A stretch of 64,000 nucleotides of DNA from Flavisphingomonas formosensis (GTDB lineage: Bacteria; Pseudomonadota; Alphaproteobacteria; Sphingomonadales; Sphingomonadaceae), in NCBI RefSeq assembly GCF_009755815.1, contig NZ_WRPK01000002.1, positions 124,001 to 188,000 on the forward strand, in the 5' to 3' direction. This document shows positions 1-9,427 of the stretch, in pieces. The first letter of the stretch is position 1; each line of letters begins with the position of its first letter. The notes beneath the pieces are model-generated. The model was not told the DNA's origin, ran no database searches, and was given only the letters and a program-made list of their open reading frames with translations. The position numbers were made by a program, and so were the translations under genes.

Positions 1-1
1 C

Positions 2-2317
2 CAACTCGGCCGCCAAGCAGGCCTCAGCATCAGCGTCGCCGACGCCGGCCTGTGGCGCAGGCCCGTGCCGCCTCTCAAAGGACGCATGGCCCCGCGCGAG
101 GCGATCGCCCGGCTGCTTCGAGGCATCGACGCCCGCATCGTCGAGATAGACGCGCAGACCTTCCGCATCGTCGCCTTGGCACGGCCCGCCCCCGGCGCGG
201 CTGTCCGCCCCTCTTCCCCGCCACGCACCACCGGCAGCGACGAATCGCCGATCATCGTCACCGCGAGCAAGCGCGACATCCGCCTCAGGGACTATCCCGG
301 CATGGCCAGCGTGCTGGACGGCAAGGATCTGGCGTTCGGCGGTGAGCGCGGCACCGAATCGATCCTCTCCCGCCTGGCCAGCGTCTCCTCGACCCATCTC
401 GGCGCCGGCCGCAACAAGCTGTTCATCCGCGGCATCGCGGATTCCAGCTTCACGGGGCCGACCCAGGCCACGGTCGGCCAGTATCTCGGCGACATCCGGC
501 TGAACTACAACGCGCCCGATCCGGACCTGCGCCTCTACGACGTCGCGTCGGTGGAGGTGCTCGAGGGGCCGCAAGGCACGCTCTACGGTGCCGGCTCGCT
601 CGGTGGGATCATCCGCATCGTCGGCAATGCGCCGCGGCTCGATACCACAGAGGCCAGCGTGTCAGCTGGCGTTTCGGCCACCCAGCATGGCGATCCCAGC
701 GGGGATCTTGGCGGGATGGTGAACCTGCCGCTCTCCCCCCACATCGCGCTGCGCGCGGTCGGTTATGGCATCACCGACGGAGGCTATATCGACGACGTGC
801 TGCGCGGAAAGCACAATATCAACCGCACGGACGTCTATGGCGGCCGCGTTACCTTGCGGATCGACCCGGGCGATGGCTGGACGATCGATCTCGGCGGCAT
901 CGCGCAGGATACGCATGGCGACGACAGCCAATATGCCGACCGCGATCTGCCGCCGCTCAGCCGCGCGAGCCGGATCGGACAGGGTTTCGGCGGCCAGTAT
1001 CGGCTCGGCCAGGTCGTCGTTTCCAAGCAGTGGGATGGGCTGCGCCTGCTCTCCTCGACGGGCTATATCCATCAGCAACTCACCGAGCGTTACGATGCCA
1101 GCCTGCCGGACGGGCCGCTGCGCATCTTCCGCCAGCATAACGACACGCGGCTCTTCACTACCGAAAACCGCCTGTCGCGGCCGATGCAGGACGGCTTCGG
1201 CTGGGTGCTGGGCTTCAGCTACATCGACAACCGTACCCGTCTCGACCGCTCGCTCGGCGCACCGGAGGAGCCGCTGCCCGTCACCGGCGTCACCAACCGG
1301 ATCCGCGAGGTGACGGGTTACGGCGAAGTCAGCAAGCTGCTATTCGGCGCCCTCACCGTAACGGTCGGCGGCCGCTACACCCATGCGAAGCTGACCGGAT
1401 CCGGCAACGACATGCTACCGACGCATGCCCTTGCCTTCGCCGGTACCACCGCGAGCCGCACCGAAAGCTCCTTCCTGCCGTCGGTCTCGATCTCCACGAC
1501 GCCCCTCGACAAGCTCACTTTCTACGCCCGCTTCCAGGAAGGCTTCCGCCCCGGCGGCCTCGCGATCGACAGCGGCTATGTGCGCCGCTTCCGCAACGAT
1601 CGCGTCGCTACGCTGGAAACGGGCCTGCGCTATGGTACGCCGGGCCGCGACACTGTCGATTTCAGCGCCAGCGGCTCCTACACGCGCTGGAAGAACATCC
1701 AGGCCGACTTCATCGACGAATCCGGCCTGCCCAGCACGGACAATATCGGCAATGGCCGCATCTGGTCGGTCTCCGCCACCGCGGGCTGGCAGCCGATACC
1801 AGGGCTGCGCGCCGATGTCGGCTTCACCTTCAACGACAGCCGCGTGACCGAGCCCTCGCCGGCTTATTATGTGGCGATCGCCCGCGCCAACCAGATGGCG
1901 CATTTCGACTTCGCCTCGGACGGCACGCTCCGCCCGCTGTCCGACGAAGCGATCGCCGCTGCGAAAATGAGCCGAATTCCGAATGTCGCCCGCTTTGCCG
2001 CACGCGTCGGCCTGGACTATCGCACCCGACTCGGCGATGGGATGGACCTGCGCGTGGGCGGCTATGCCCGCTATATCGGCAAGTCTCGCCTCGGCATCGG
2101 CCCGGTGCTGGGCGAAGCACAGGGCGATTATCTCGATACGGCGCTCAGCATGCGGATCGGCCGCCCACAGCTCGGCTTCACCCTGACGCTCACCAATCTC
2201 ACCGACAGCATCGGCAACCGCTTCGCTCTCGGTACGCCTTTCAACACCGGACGCAGCGACCAGATCACGCCGCTTCGCCCGCGTACCATCCGCCTAGGCG
2301 TTGATGCCGCTTTTTGA
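2..2317 (+). CDS. TonB-dependent receptor with STN domain (5' end outside window)
   Basis: Outer-membrane receptor that takes up a ligand using TonB energy. The frame is open from base 2, and the codons before the GTG at 65 read as the start of an STN (secretin/TonB N-terminus) domain (LGRQAGLSISV, then RMAPREAIARLLRG). The true start therefore lies left of the window and the GTG at 65 is not it. A TonB-box-like SPIIVTASKR sits at 245-274. The plug follows, with FIRGIADSSF and the family motif VEVLEGPQGTLYGAGSLGG near 550-610, then a 22-strand-type barrel. STN receptors commonly signal to a FecR/FecI-type anti-sigma/sigma pair, which would lie upstream, outside the window. The substrate is unknown. 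The stop overlaps the convergent small gene by 24 bases. Confidence 0.9.
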   Translation, partial: QLGRQAGLSISVADAGLWRRPVPPLKGRMAPREAIARLLRGIDARIVEIDAQTFRIVALARPAPGAAVRPSSPPRTTGSDESPIIVTASKRDIRLRDYPGMASVLDGKDLAFGGERGTESILSRLASVSSTHLGAGRNKLFIRGIADSSFTGPTQATVGQYLGDIRLNYNAPDPDLRLYDVASVEVLEGPQGTLYGAGSLGGIIRIVGNAPRLDTTEASVSAGVSATQHGDPSGDLGGMVNLPLSPHIALRAVGYGITDGGYIDDVLRGKHNINRTDVYGGRVTLRIDPGDGWTIDLGGIAQDTHGDDSQYADRDLPPLSRASRIGQGFGGQYRLGQVVVSKQWDGLRLLSSTGYIHQQLTERYDASLPDGPLRIFRQHNDTRLFTTENRLSRPMQDGFGWVLGFSYIDNRTRLDRSLGAPEEPLPVTGVTNRIREVTGYGEVSKLLFGALTVTVGGRYTHAKLTGSGNDMLPTHALAFAGTTASRTESSFLPSVSISTTPLDKLTFYARFQEGFRPGGLAIDSGYVRRFRNDRVATLETGLRYGTPGRDTVDFSASGSYTRWKNIQADFIDESGLPSTDNIGNGRIWSVSATAGWQPIPGLRADVGFTFNDSRVTEPSPAYYVAIARANQMAHFDFASDGTLRPLSDEAIAAAKMSRIPNVARFAARVGLDYRTRLGDGMDLRVGGYARYIGKSRLGIGPVLGEAQGDYLDTALSMRIGRPQLGFTLTLTNLTDSIGNRFALGTPFNTGRSDQITPLRPRTIRLGVDAAF

Positions 2318-2512
2318 GCGGCCGCGGGTGCGGCGCATCCCCGCTTCTGGATTGCGATCGTCCACCGCGGCATCGTAGGGCCGCCAGCCGCCGGATTCCC
2401 GGATCAGCGGCAGTTCGCACCGCTTGCAATAGCTGCGATAATCATTGCCGTTGCGCCATATGCGCCTGCTATCGCGCTCATGGCCGAGCACGCGGCACAA
2501 TAGTCTGATCAT
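2294..2512 (-). CDS. small hypothetical protein with zinc-ribbon-like cysteines
   Basis: A 72-residue basic protein. It starts at the ATG at 2512, preceded on its own strand by a run of five G as ribosome binding site. An upstream in-frame start at 2587 has no such site. It contains a C-x4-H pair near the N-terminus (CRVLGH) and a CxxC (YCKRC) about 25 residues later, which together could bind one metal ion. It ends in an Arg/Lys-rich tail. I do not recognise a named family. It converges with the receptor gene and overlaps its last 24 bases. Confidence 0.55.
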   Translation of the reverse strand: MIRLLCRVLGHERDSRRIWRNGNDYRSYCKRCELPLIRESGGWRPYDAAVDDRNPEAGMRRTRGRSKSGINA

Positions 2513-2746
2513 GATACCCCCACATCCGGCGCCGCATTCCCGCAGCCGCCCCACTGCGAATACGCTATCACACCGTGTATATTCCAAAATGGATATATTT
2601 TAATGACAGATTTTCAATGCGTTGGATAGGCATTGGCAATTTTCTGCAAAGGCTTTCGACGATCGTCCCCGTCCCAATGCCATGACGGGGGAGGTGCGAG
2701 ACGAAGAGCGCATGTCCCCTGCCGACTGGATGGATTGGGGAACTTC

Positions 2747-5700
2747 ATGCGTTCGTTGCTTGCTACCACCTGCCTTACGCCGCTCGTCCTTGCGGCGGCC
2801 GCCCATGCCGAGACGAGCATTTCCACCGCGATCACCACGCCCGTACTGACCTCCACGGTAAAGAGCGGCACGCCCGATGACGTGCGCATCACCAGCGCCG
2901 GATCGGTGAAGCCCGCGGCGGGCGTAGCCGTCACCATCGACAGCGCCAACAAGGTCACCAACGAAGGCACTATTCAGATCACCGATTCCAGCAACGCCAC
3001 CGGGATATTGGCGAATGCCGGCACGTCGGGCGGGATCACCAACGCCGCCGGCGGCAAGATCCAGATCGACGAGACCTACACGCCGACCGACAGCGACAAT
3101 GACGGCGATCTCGACGGGCCGTTCGCCACCGGCTCGAACCGCTTCGGCATCCGTACTGCCGGCGCCTATAGCGGCGCCATAATCAACAGCGGCACGATCA
3201 CGATCGAAGGCAATGATTCCGCGGGCATCAAGCTCGGTGGCGCACTGACCGGCTCGCTCACCACCGATGGCACGATCGGCGTGGTCGGCGATCGCTCGGT
3301 CGGCGTCAGCACGGGCGCGGTCAACGGCTCGGTGCGGCTGGCCGGCACGATCACCGCACAGGGCAAGGATGCAAGCGCCGCGGTGATCGGCGGCCCGGTC
3401 AGTGGCGCGCTGGTGGTGCAGGGCAGCCTCGCATCCACCGGCTATCGCAACACCACCCCACCCGGCGACACCTCGAAGCTGGACGCCGACGATCTCCTCC
3501 AGGGCGGGCCGACACTGCTCGTTTCCGGAGACGTCAATGGCGGCATCGTCTTCGCCGTCCCGCCCAAGGATGCCGACCCCAACAATAATGACGAGGATGG
3601 CGACGGCATCGACGATTCCAAGGAAGGGTCGGCCACCGTCACTTCCTACGGCAGTGCGCCGGCGGTGCAGATCGGCGCCACGGACCATGCGGTCGCGATC
3701 GGCCCGGTCGCGGGTACCAGCACCGGCTTCGGCATCGTCATCGACGGCAGCATCGCCGGCAACGGCGTCTATAGTGGCGTCAACGGCAATGGCCTTGTCG
3801 TCGGCGGTCTCGGCGGCGCCGTGACGGTGGCCGGCGGCATCGGCATCAACGGCAGCGTCACCGCCACCGCTAACGGCGCGAGCGCCACCGCGATCCGCAT
3901 CGGCAGCGGCGCCACCGTGCCCGAGATCCGCGTCGCCGGCACGGTTTCGGCGGCGGGCGGCGGCACCACGGCCTCCGTCTCCACCGGCATCCAGATCGAC
4001 AGCGGCGCGAACGTCTCGACGATCCGCAACAGCGGCACGATCAAGGCGACGGCGTCGGCCGCAGACGGCACAGCCGTCGCGATCCGCGACGTCTCGGGCT
4101 CGGTGAGCCTCATTGAGAATGGCGGTGCGATCAGCGCATCCGGCGCCGCATCGGATTCGGCCCGCAACATCGCGATCGATCTCTCCGCGAACGGCAGCGG
4201 CGTGACCGTGAAGCAGATCGCGGTCGCCGACGGTGTCGCCGCGCCGAGCATCAGCGGCGACATCCTGTTCGGCTCGGGCAACGACCTGCTCGACATCGCC
4301 GACGGCAGCGTTTCCGGCACGACCCGCTTCAACGGCGGTAACAACGCGCTCTCCCTGTCTGGCGATGCCGCCTATACCGGCAACACCGTCTTCGGCGCCG
4401 GCAACGACACGATGACGCTGGGCGGCACCGCCACCTATACCGGCAGCGCCGATTTCGGCGGCGGTGCGGATTCGCTGACGCTGGGCGGAAGCTCGATCTT
4501 CTCGGGCACGCTCGCGAACAGCGGCGGCCTCGCCGTCACGGTCTCGGGAGGCACGCTGCGGCTGACCAGCACCGGCACCACGGCGCTCGGTTCGCTGGCC
4601 GTTAGCAACGGCAGCACGCTCGGCATCGCCATCGGCGGCACCGGGGCGAACACGCAGATCCAGGTGGCAGGCAATGCCAGCTTCGCGGAAGGATCGAAGC
4701 TGGCCGTGCGGATCAACAGCATCACCCAGTCGGAGGGCCATCACGTCTTCCTGACAGCGGGCTCGGTCAACGGCGGATCCAACCTGTCGCTGAGCAGCGC
4801 TCTGCCTTTCCTCTACAAGGGCACGGTGGACAGCAGCACCGCCGGTCAGGTGGCGGTCGACATCTCGCGCAAGACGGCGGGCGAACTGGGTCTCAATCGC
4901 TCGCAGGCGGCGGCGTATAATGCGGTCTACGCCGCGCTTTCCAAGGACGCTCAGGTCGGCGGCGCTTTCCTCAACATCGCGGACGGGGACAGCTTCCGCA
5001 AGACGCTGCGCCAGATGCTGCCGGATCACGCCGGCGGCGCCTTCGAAAGCGTGACGCAGGGCTCGCGCGCGGTCGGCCGGATCCTCGCCGATCCCAACGC
5101 CCCCTTCAGCAACCAGGGAAAATGGGGTTTCTGGCTGCAGCAAGTGGCCTGGGGCACCGCCAAGAGTCTCGGCGACACCGCTTCCTACGACGTCTCCGGC
5201 TGGGGCATTTCGGGCGGCGCGGAGATCATCACCGGCGTCGGCAATTTCGGCGTCTCGCTCGCCTATCTCTACGGCAAGGACGCCGATGGCGGCACCGCCA
5301 ATAAGGTCGATGCCCAGAACTACGAAGTGTCCGGCTATTGGCGCGCGAACTGGGGGCGGCTCAATGCCTGGGCACGCGGCGGCTGGGGCCATGTCCGCTT
5401 CAAGGGCACGCGTGAATTCTCCGGATCGACCGGCAGCCAGGATGTCGAGCGTACCGCCAAGGGTCATTGGAACGGCAATCTCGTCTCGGCGTCCGGCGGC
5501 GTTTCCTATCGCGTGATCGACGGCCATTTCTCGCTGCGGCCGATCGCCTCGGTCGACTATTATCGCCTGTCGGAAGGCAAATATGCCGAGCAGGGCGGCG
5601 GCGACGCGTTCAACCTCTTCGTCGCAAAGCGCAAGAGCGACGAACTGGCCGTCTCCGGATCGGTCGCGGCGGGCCTCAATTTCGGCGGGCAGGACGTCGA

Positions 5701-5956
5701 TTCCGGGTGGTTCCGGATCGAGCTCGAGGGCGGCCGGCGACAGCTCGTCGGCGGCGATCTCGGCGCGACGACCGCCCATTTCGCAGGCGGTGAGGATTTC
5801 ACGCTGGATCCGGAGAAGCGCAAGAGCGGCTGGATCGGCCGTCTGCGCGCGCAGGGCGGCAACGGCTCGTTCCGCGTCGGCGGCGAATTCGGTGCCGAGC
5901 AGCAGCAGGGTCATGCCGCGCTCTCGCTGCGCGTCGGCCTCCAGGTCCAGATGTGA
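2747..5956 (+). CDS. autotransporter (type V secretion) with beta-helical passenger
   Basis: A 1069-residue autotransporter. The ATG at 2747 follows GGGG and begins a clear signal peptide (MRSLLATTC, leucine/alanine core, cut after AHA); in-frame starts at 2633 and beyond would put 38 odd residues before it. The passenger is Gly/Ser/Thr/Asn-rich and repetitive, with many NSGTI-type turns typical of a right-handed beta-helix. Two Asp-rich insertions (DSDNDGDLDG and DPNNNDEDGDGIDD) resemble thrombospondin type-3 calcium motifs. The last ~270 residues are an autotransporter barrel (WGFWLQQVAWG, YDVSGWGISGGAEI). The final residue is Met rather than the usual aromatic. Likely a surface-displayed adhesin or similar; ligand unknown. 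Confidence 0.85.
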   Translation: MRSLLATTCLTPLVLAAAAHAETSISTAITTPVLTSTVKSGTPDDVRITSAGSVKPAAGVAVTIDSANKVTNEGTIQITDSSNATGILANAGTSGGITNAAGGKIQIDETYTPTDSDNDGDLDGPFATGSNRFGIRTAGAYSGAIINSGTITIEGNDSAGIKLGGALTGSLTTDGTIGVVGDRSVGVSTGAVNGSVRLAGTITAQGKDASAAVIGGPVSGALVVQGSLASTGYRNTTPPGDTSKLDADDLLQGGPTLLVSGDVNGGIVFAVPPKDADPNNNDEDGDGIDDSKEGSATVTSYGSAPAVQIGATDHAVAIGPVAGTSTGFGIVIDGSIAGNGVYSGVNGNGLVVGGLGGAVTVAGGIGINGSVTATANGASATAIRIGSGATVPEIRVAGTVSAAGGGTTASVSTGIQIDSGANVSTIRNSGTIKATASAADGTAVAIRDVSGSVSLIENGGAISASGAASDSARNIAIDLSANGSGVTVKQIAVADGVAAPSISGDILFGSGNDLLDIADGSVSGTTRFNGGNNALSLSGDAAYTGNTVFGAGNDTMTLGGTATYTGSADFGGGADSLTLGGSSIFSGTLANSGGLAVTVSGGTLRLTSTGTTALGSLAVSNGSTLGIAIGGTGANTQIQVAGNASFAEGSKLAVRINSITQSEGHHVFLTAGSVNGGSNLSLSSALPFLYKGTVDSSTAGQVAVDISRKTAGELGLNRSQAAAYNAVYAALSKDAQVGGAFLNIADGDSFRKTLRQMLPDHAGGAFESVTQGSRAVGRILADPNAPFSNQGKWGFWLQQVAWGTAKSLGDTASYDVSGWGISGGAEIITGVGNFGVSLAYLYGKDADGGTANKVDAQNYEVSGYWRANWGRLNAWARGGWGHVRFKGTREFSGSTGSQDVERTAKGHWNGNLVSASGGVSYRVIDGHFSLRPIASVDYYRLSEGKYAEQGGGDAFNLFVAKRKSDELAVSGSVAAGLNFGGQDVDSGWFRIELEGGRRQLVGGDLGATTAHFAGGEDFTLDPEKRKSGWIGRLRAQGGNGSFRVGGEFGAEQQQGHAALSLRVGLQVQM

Positions 5957-5986
5957 GTTAGCTTCCCTCAGCCCCCTAAGGGAAGC

Positions 5987-6026
5987 GACGCCGCCGGGAT
6001 TCCCCACCCGGCGGCGTCTTTCTTTA
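5987..6026 (+). terminator. intrinsic terminator after the autotransporter
   Basis: A perfect 12-bp stem (5987-5998 with 6007-6018, arms GACGCCGCCGGG and its complement) with an 8-base loop, followed by TTTCTTT. It lies 30 bases after the autotransporter stop and just before the end of the convergent transporter gene. A shorter hairpin (5961-5968 with 5979-5986) precedes it. Confidence 0.85.
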
Positions 6027-6992
6027 TCGTCGCACGAAGCCCATCGCGCGCAATACGACATAAACCGCGAGCGCAGACCCGATGATCAGGGCGCCAGCGA
6101 AGATCGTGCCATGATGAGTGGCGCTACCCGGCAAGCCGCCGGTGTTCATTCCGAAAAATCCGGTGATCAGCGTGGGCGGCAGCATCAATGCGGTCATGAT
6201 CGACAGCAGGTAGAGATTCTGGTTTGTCCGTTGGTTGATCTCGATGTCCATTTCTTCTCGCAGCAGCCGGAGCCGCGCCTGCATCGCGCCGACGTCGCCG
6301 TCGAGTGCGGCGAGACGCTGGGCTATCTGCTCGACCGCCGGACGCAATGCCTCCGGCAGATCCTCGTCCTCCTCGATGCGGTGGAAGACGGTACGTGTGC
6401 CCGCCAACATCCGGTGCAGCCGTACCGTGCGCCGACGCAGCGACGCCAGGCCGCGAATGTCGGGAGACAGGCTCTCGTCGAGCAACCCGTCCTCGGCCCG
6501 TTGCGCCCGAAGCTCGAGGCCGTGCAGCACCTGCATCGCCACCTCTGCCATCGCCATCACCTGCATCTGAAGCGCGGCGCCAGCGTCGTGGACGGAGACA
6601 CCAGCGGCGAAGCGGCTGCGCACGATATCCGCCGATCGCAGCGGATGGCGGCGCGCGGTGATCAACAGGCCGGGCCCGACCCCGAAATGGAGCATGCCGA
6701 CCCGGGTCGGCTCCACCTGTTCGAAATCGCGCTCATAGTCCGGAATGATGCCGCCAACGAAATCACCCTCGACGATCCCCTGCGCATGGCTCTCCTCGGA
6801 GAGCAGCATGGTGCGGATCGCTGGAGGCAGTATCGCTGCATTGGCGATCCAGCTGCGGCTGCGCCGGTCGACCAGATCGAAGTGCAGCCAGCGCAGCCCG
6901 TCCGCGGGCAAGCTCTCCAAAGCGGCTTCGTCGACGGGGCACGGAGCCCCGCCGACGCAATCCATTCCCCAGATCAGGCTAGGCCGGGCCAA
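6024..6992 (-). CDS. ZntB-like CorA-family metal transporter
   Basis: A 322-residue inner-membrane divalent-cation transporter of the CorA/MIT superfamily. A long soluble, partly coiled-coil N-terminal domain (Arg/Glu-rich helices around residues 150-260) is followed by two membrane segments near the C-terminus. The loop motif GMNTGGLP is close to the G(V/M)N-x-GG(I/L)P signature of ZntB, rather than the GMN-F of classic CorA, so zinc is the likelier cargo. The start codon is TTG at 6992 with no good ribosome site. The next in-frame ATG (6965) would remove N-terminal residues that align with ZntB, so the longer form is kept. It lies 38 bases after the PiT gene, probably co-transcribed. Confidence 0.8.
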   Translation of the reverse strand: MARPSLIWGMDCVGGAPCPVDEAALESLPADGLRWLHFDLVDRRSRSWIANAAILPPAIRTMLLSEESHAQGIVEGDFVGGIIPDYERDFEQVEPTRVGMLHFGVGPGLLITARRHPLRSADIVRSRFAAGVSVHDAGAALQMQVMAMAEVAMQVLHGLELRAQRAEDGLLDESLSPDIRGLASLRRRTVRLHRMLAGTRTVFHRIEEDEDLPEALRPAVEQIAQRLAALDGDVGAMQARLRLLREEMDIEINQRTNQNLYLLSIMTALMLPPTLITGFFGMNTGGLPGSATHHGTIFAGALIIGSALAVYVVLRAMGFVRR

Positions 6993-7030
6993 TATGCCGA
7001 GCGGATCGGCCCCCGGTTCCGGTTCCGCGC

Positions 7031-8635
7031 TCAGAATATCTGGGAGAAGCAGGCGTAGAGGATGCCCGCCAGCAGGATCGAAACCGGCAGGGTCAGCACC
7101 CAGGCCATGATCAGATTGCGGATCGTCGCCATCTGCAGGCCGGATCTATTGGCCGCCATCGTACCGGCGACGCCGGACGAGAGCACATGGGTGGTGGAGA
7201 CCGGCAGGCCGAAGCTGTCCGCTGCGCCGATCGTCGCCATCGCCACCAGTTCGGCCGATGCGCCCTGCGCATAGGTCAGGTGGCTCTTGCCGATCTTCTC
7301 GCCCACCGTCACCACGATCCGCTTCCAGCCGATCATCGTGCCGAGGCCGAGCGCGAAGGCGACCGCGATCTTCACCCAGGTGGGAATGAAGCGCGTGGCC
7401 GCGTCGAGCGAGCCCTTGTAGATCGACAAGGTCTTGGTCTCGGTATCGGAAAGGCCCGCCGCCTTCTCCTTGGATAGGCGCTTGATAGCCTCCGAAGCGA
7501 GATACATGTCGTTGCGCACGTTATCGACGGCCGCGGCCGGCACCTTGGCGAGCGAGCCATAGCCCTGCACTTGGCGATCGATGTCGGCGACCAGGCTGGA
7601 CAGTGCCGGCACGGTCGCCGGCGCGAACGTCTTGTCGGCGATATAGCGGGTCACTTCGCCGCGAACGCTGCCCGTCTGCGGCACGCCGCCGCCATGCGCC
7701 GAGAAAAGCTGCGTCACCGCGACCGAATGTTTGTGAAAATCGCTGACATAATGTTCCGGTACCGCGCGATTAAGCGCATAGGCGGTCGGCACGGTGCCGA
7801 TCAGGATCAGCATGATCAGGCCCATTCCCTTCTGACCGTCGTTCGATCCATGCGCGAAGCTGACGCCAGTGCAGGTGAAGATCAGCAGGCCGCGAATCCA
7901 CCAGGGAGGCGGCAGGCCGTCCTTCGGCTCCTGATACAGGGCAGGGCTTCGGACGAGCACCTTCATGGCGAGGAAGAGCAATGCTGCGAGGCCGAAACCG
8001 ATCAGCGGCGAGAAGAGCAGCGCTTGGCCGATCTCGGTCGCCTTGCCCCAATCGACGCCCGCAGTGCCGCTCTTGCCGTGCATCATCGCATTGGCCACGC
8101 CGACGCCGATGATCGATCCGATCAGCGTGTGCGAACTGGACGAAGGAATGCCGAGCGCCCAGGTGGCGAGATTCCAGATGATCGCAGCGATCAGCAGCGC
8201 GAACACCATCGCAAAGCCGGCGTGCGAGCCGACCTGGAGGATCAGTTCGACCGGCAGCAACGAGACGATGCCGAACGCGACCGCCCCGGTCGATAGCAAC
8301 ACGCCGAGGAAGTTGAAGAAGCCGGACCAGACCACCGCGACGTTCGCCGGCATCGAATTGGTGTAGATCACCGTTGCCACTGCATTGGCAGTATCGTGGA
8401 AACCGTTCACGAATTCGAAGCCAAGCGCGATGAGCAAGGCTACGAAGAGCAGGAAGAAGGGCAGATAGGCGGTCGCGTGAACGCCGGCTGCGGCTGCGTC
8501 GACATAGACGCTGTAGGCCACATAGGCGATCGCAGCGAGCACGCACGCACCAAAGCCGACAGTGCCCATTCCGCCGAGCCCCTTTTCGAGGTCCGGTCGG
8601 AAAGCGGCATTCGGCGAGGCGGCAACAGTAGCCAT
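7031..8635 (-). CDS. PiT-family inorganic phosphate transporter
   Basis: A 534-residue polytopic membrane protein of the PiT family (low-affinity phosphate or metal-phosphate symport). The two repeated PiT signatures are present: GFHDTANAVAT near the N-terminus and HGSNDGQKGMG in the middle, with GIPSSSSHTLIGS and GLPVSTTHVLSSG after them. About ten membrane segments flank a soluble central loop of some 110 residues (HSVAVTQLFSA to SIYKGSLDAATR), longer than in small PiT proteins. The ATG at 8635 has GGAGG seven bases upstream and is preferred to the ATG at 8650. First gene of a two-gene unit with the ZntB-like transporter. Confidence 0.93.
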   Translation of the reverse strand: MATVAASPNAAFRPDLEKGLGGMGTVGFGACVLAAIAYVAYSVYVDAAAAGVHATAYLPFFLLFVALLIALGFEFVNGFHDTANAVATVIYTNSMPANVAVVWSGFFNFLGVLLSTGAVAFGIVSLLPVELILQVGSHAGFAMVFALLIAAIIWNLATWALGIPSSSSHTLIGSIIGVGVANAMMHGKSGTAGVDWGKATEIGQALLFSPLIGFGLAALLFLAMKVLVRSPALYQEPKDGLPPPWWIRGLLIFTCTGVSFAHGSNDGQKGMGLIMLILIGTVPTAYALNRAVPEHYVSDFHKHSVAVTQLFSAHGGGVPQTGSVRGEVTRYIADKTFAPATVPALSSLVADIDRQVQGYGSLAKVPAAAVDNVRNDMYLASEAIKRLSKEKAAGLSDTETKTLSIYKGSLDAATRFIPTWVKIAVAFALGLGTMIGWKRIVVTVGEKIGKSHLTYAQGASAELVAMATIGAADSFGLPVSTTHVLSSGVAGTMAANRSGLQMATIRNLIMAWVLTLPVSILLAGILYACFSQIF

Positions 8636-8797
8636 CGGAGGCCTCCGCATTCGAGTGTCGGAAATCGATTAATGCCGCTTGATGACAGTTAGGTGTCGCG
8701 CGCGCCCAGTTGCGATCAACCATCCGGGGCGCCACGATCAAGAGCGGCGGACGGCGGCAGGCTAAGACCGCCAAGCTGACCAAGGAGAGGCCTTGAT

Positions 8798-9283
8798 ATG
8801 ACCAATACCCTGATCTTCGTCGATCTCGCTTCGGACGATCCCTCGGCTGCGGGCAAATTCTACGCGGAGGTGTTCGGCTGGCAGAATGATGCCCGTCCGG
8901 AGGGCATCTATCACCGCATGGTGCCGGGCGGCTTCTTCAAGCGTAAGGATGGCAGCGACAGCGAGATCGGCAACCTGCATCTCGGCATCTTCGATGCCGG
9001 CAATGCCCGGCCGCACCCCGATCCGGCGGGCGTGGAGCCGCGCACCCTCTCCAACGACGGGCGCAAGCCGCGCATCTGGATCCTGATCGGCGACGACGAC
9101 AGCGCGGATCGGATCCTCGCCACCGCCGAGAAGCTCGGCGCCAAGATCCTGTGGCGCGATCATTATTGGAAGGAGTTCAACGGCTACAACCATGCCTTTC
9201 AGGACCCCTGGGGCAATGAGATCATCCTGTGGGGCAAGGCCGGCGAAAATCCCCAGATTCCCGAAAACTACACGCGCGAGTAG
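8798..9283 (+). CDS. VOC (glyoxalase/bleomycin-resistance fold) family protein
   Basis: A 161-residue protein of the vicinal-oxygen-chelate superfamily. It opens with the usual first strand and helix (TLIFVDLASDDPSAAGKFY, then AEVFGW) and closes with the family ending FQDPWGNEIILWG, which carries a likely metal-ligand Glu. A good ribosome site (AAGGAGAGG) precedes the ATG. It lies upstream of the Rieske oxygenase on the same strand, so it may be a small isomerase, ring-cleaving or binding protein in the same pathway. VOC proteins have very diverse reactions and no specific one is claimed. Confidence 0.8.
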   Translation: MTNTLIFVDLASDDPSAAGKFYAEVFGWQNDARPEGIYHRMVPGGFFKRKDGSDSEIGNLHLGIFDAGNARPHPDPAGVEPRTLSNDGRKPRIWILIGDDDSADRILATAEKLGAKILWRDHYWKEFNGYNHAFQDPWGNEIILWGKAGENPQIPENYTRE

Positions 9284-9296
9284 GATGTTGTGCCCA

Positions 9297-9322
9297 TTCC
9301 CCCTCCCCATCTGGAGGGGGAA
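9297..9322. repeat. intergenic hairpin, G/C-rich
   Basis: A perfect 10-bp inverted repeat (TTCCCCCTCC with GGAGGGGGAA) around a six-base loop between the VOC and Rieske genes. There is no U-tract, so it is more likely a dispersed intergenic hairpin or mRNA-stability element than a terminator. Similar C-run hairpins occur at 46021-46043 and 48149-48262. Confidence 0.6.
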
Positions 9323-9427
9323 GAGAATGAAACAACTTCTAGTACGCGCTGGCGCAAGACCGGACCCCCGCCCCGGCCTAGCCATTTTGCAGCGCAGCAG
9401 AGGCGGGAGTTCCAAGGGGTTGTCGTG

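Noticed and set aside
2600-6061. 1153-codon minus-strand open frame opposite the autotransporter
   Set aside because: High-GC antisense shadow: Asp/Arg/Ala-rich, no domain, no ribosome site; the plus-strand frame has signal peptide and barrel.
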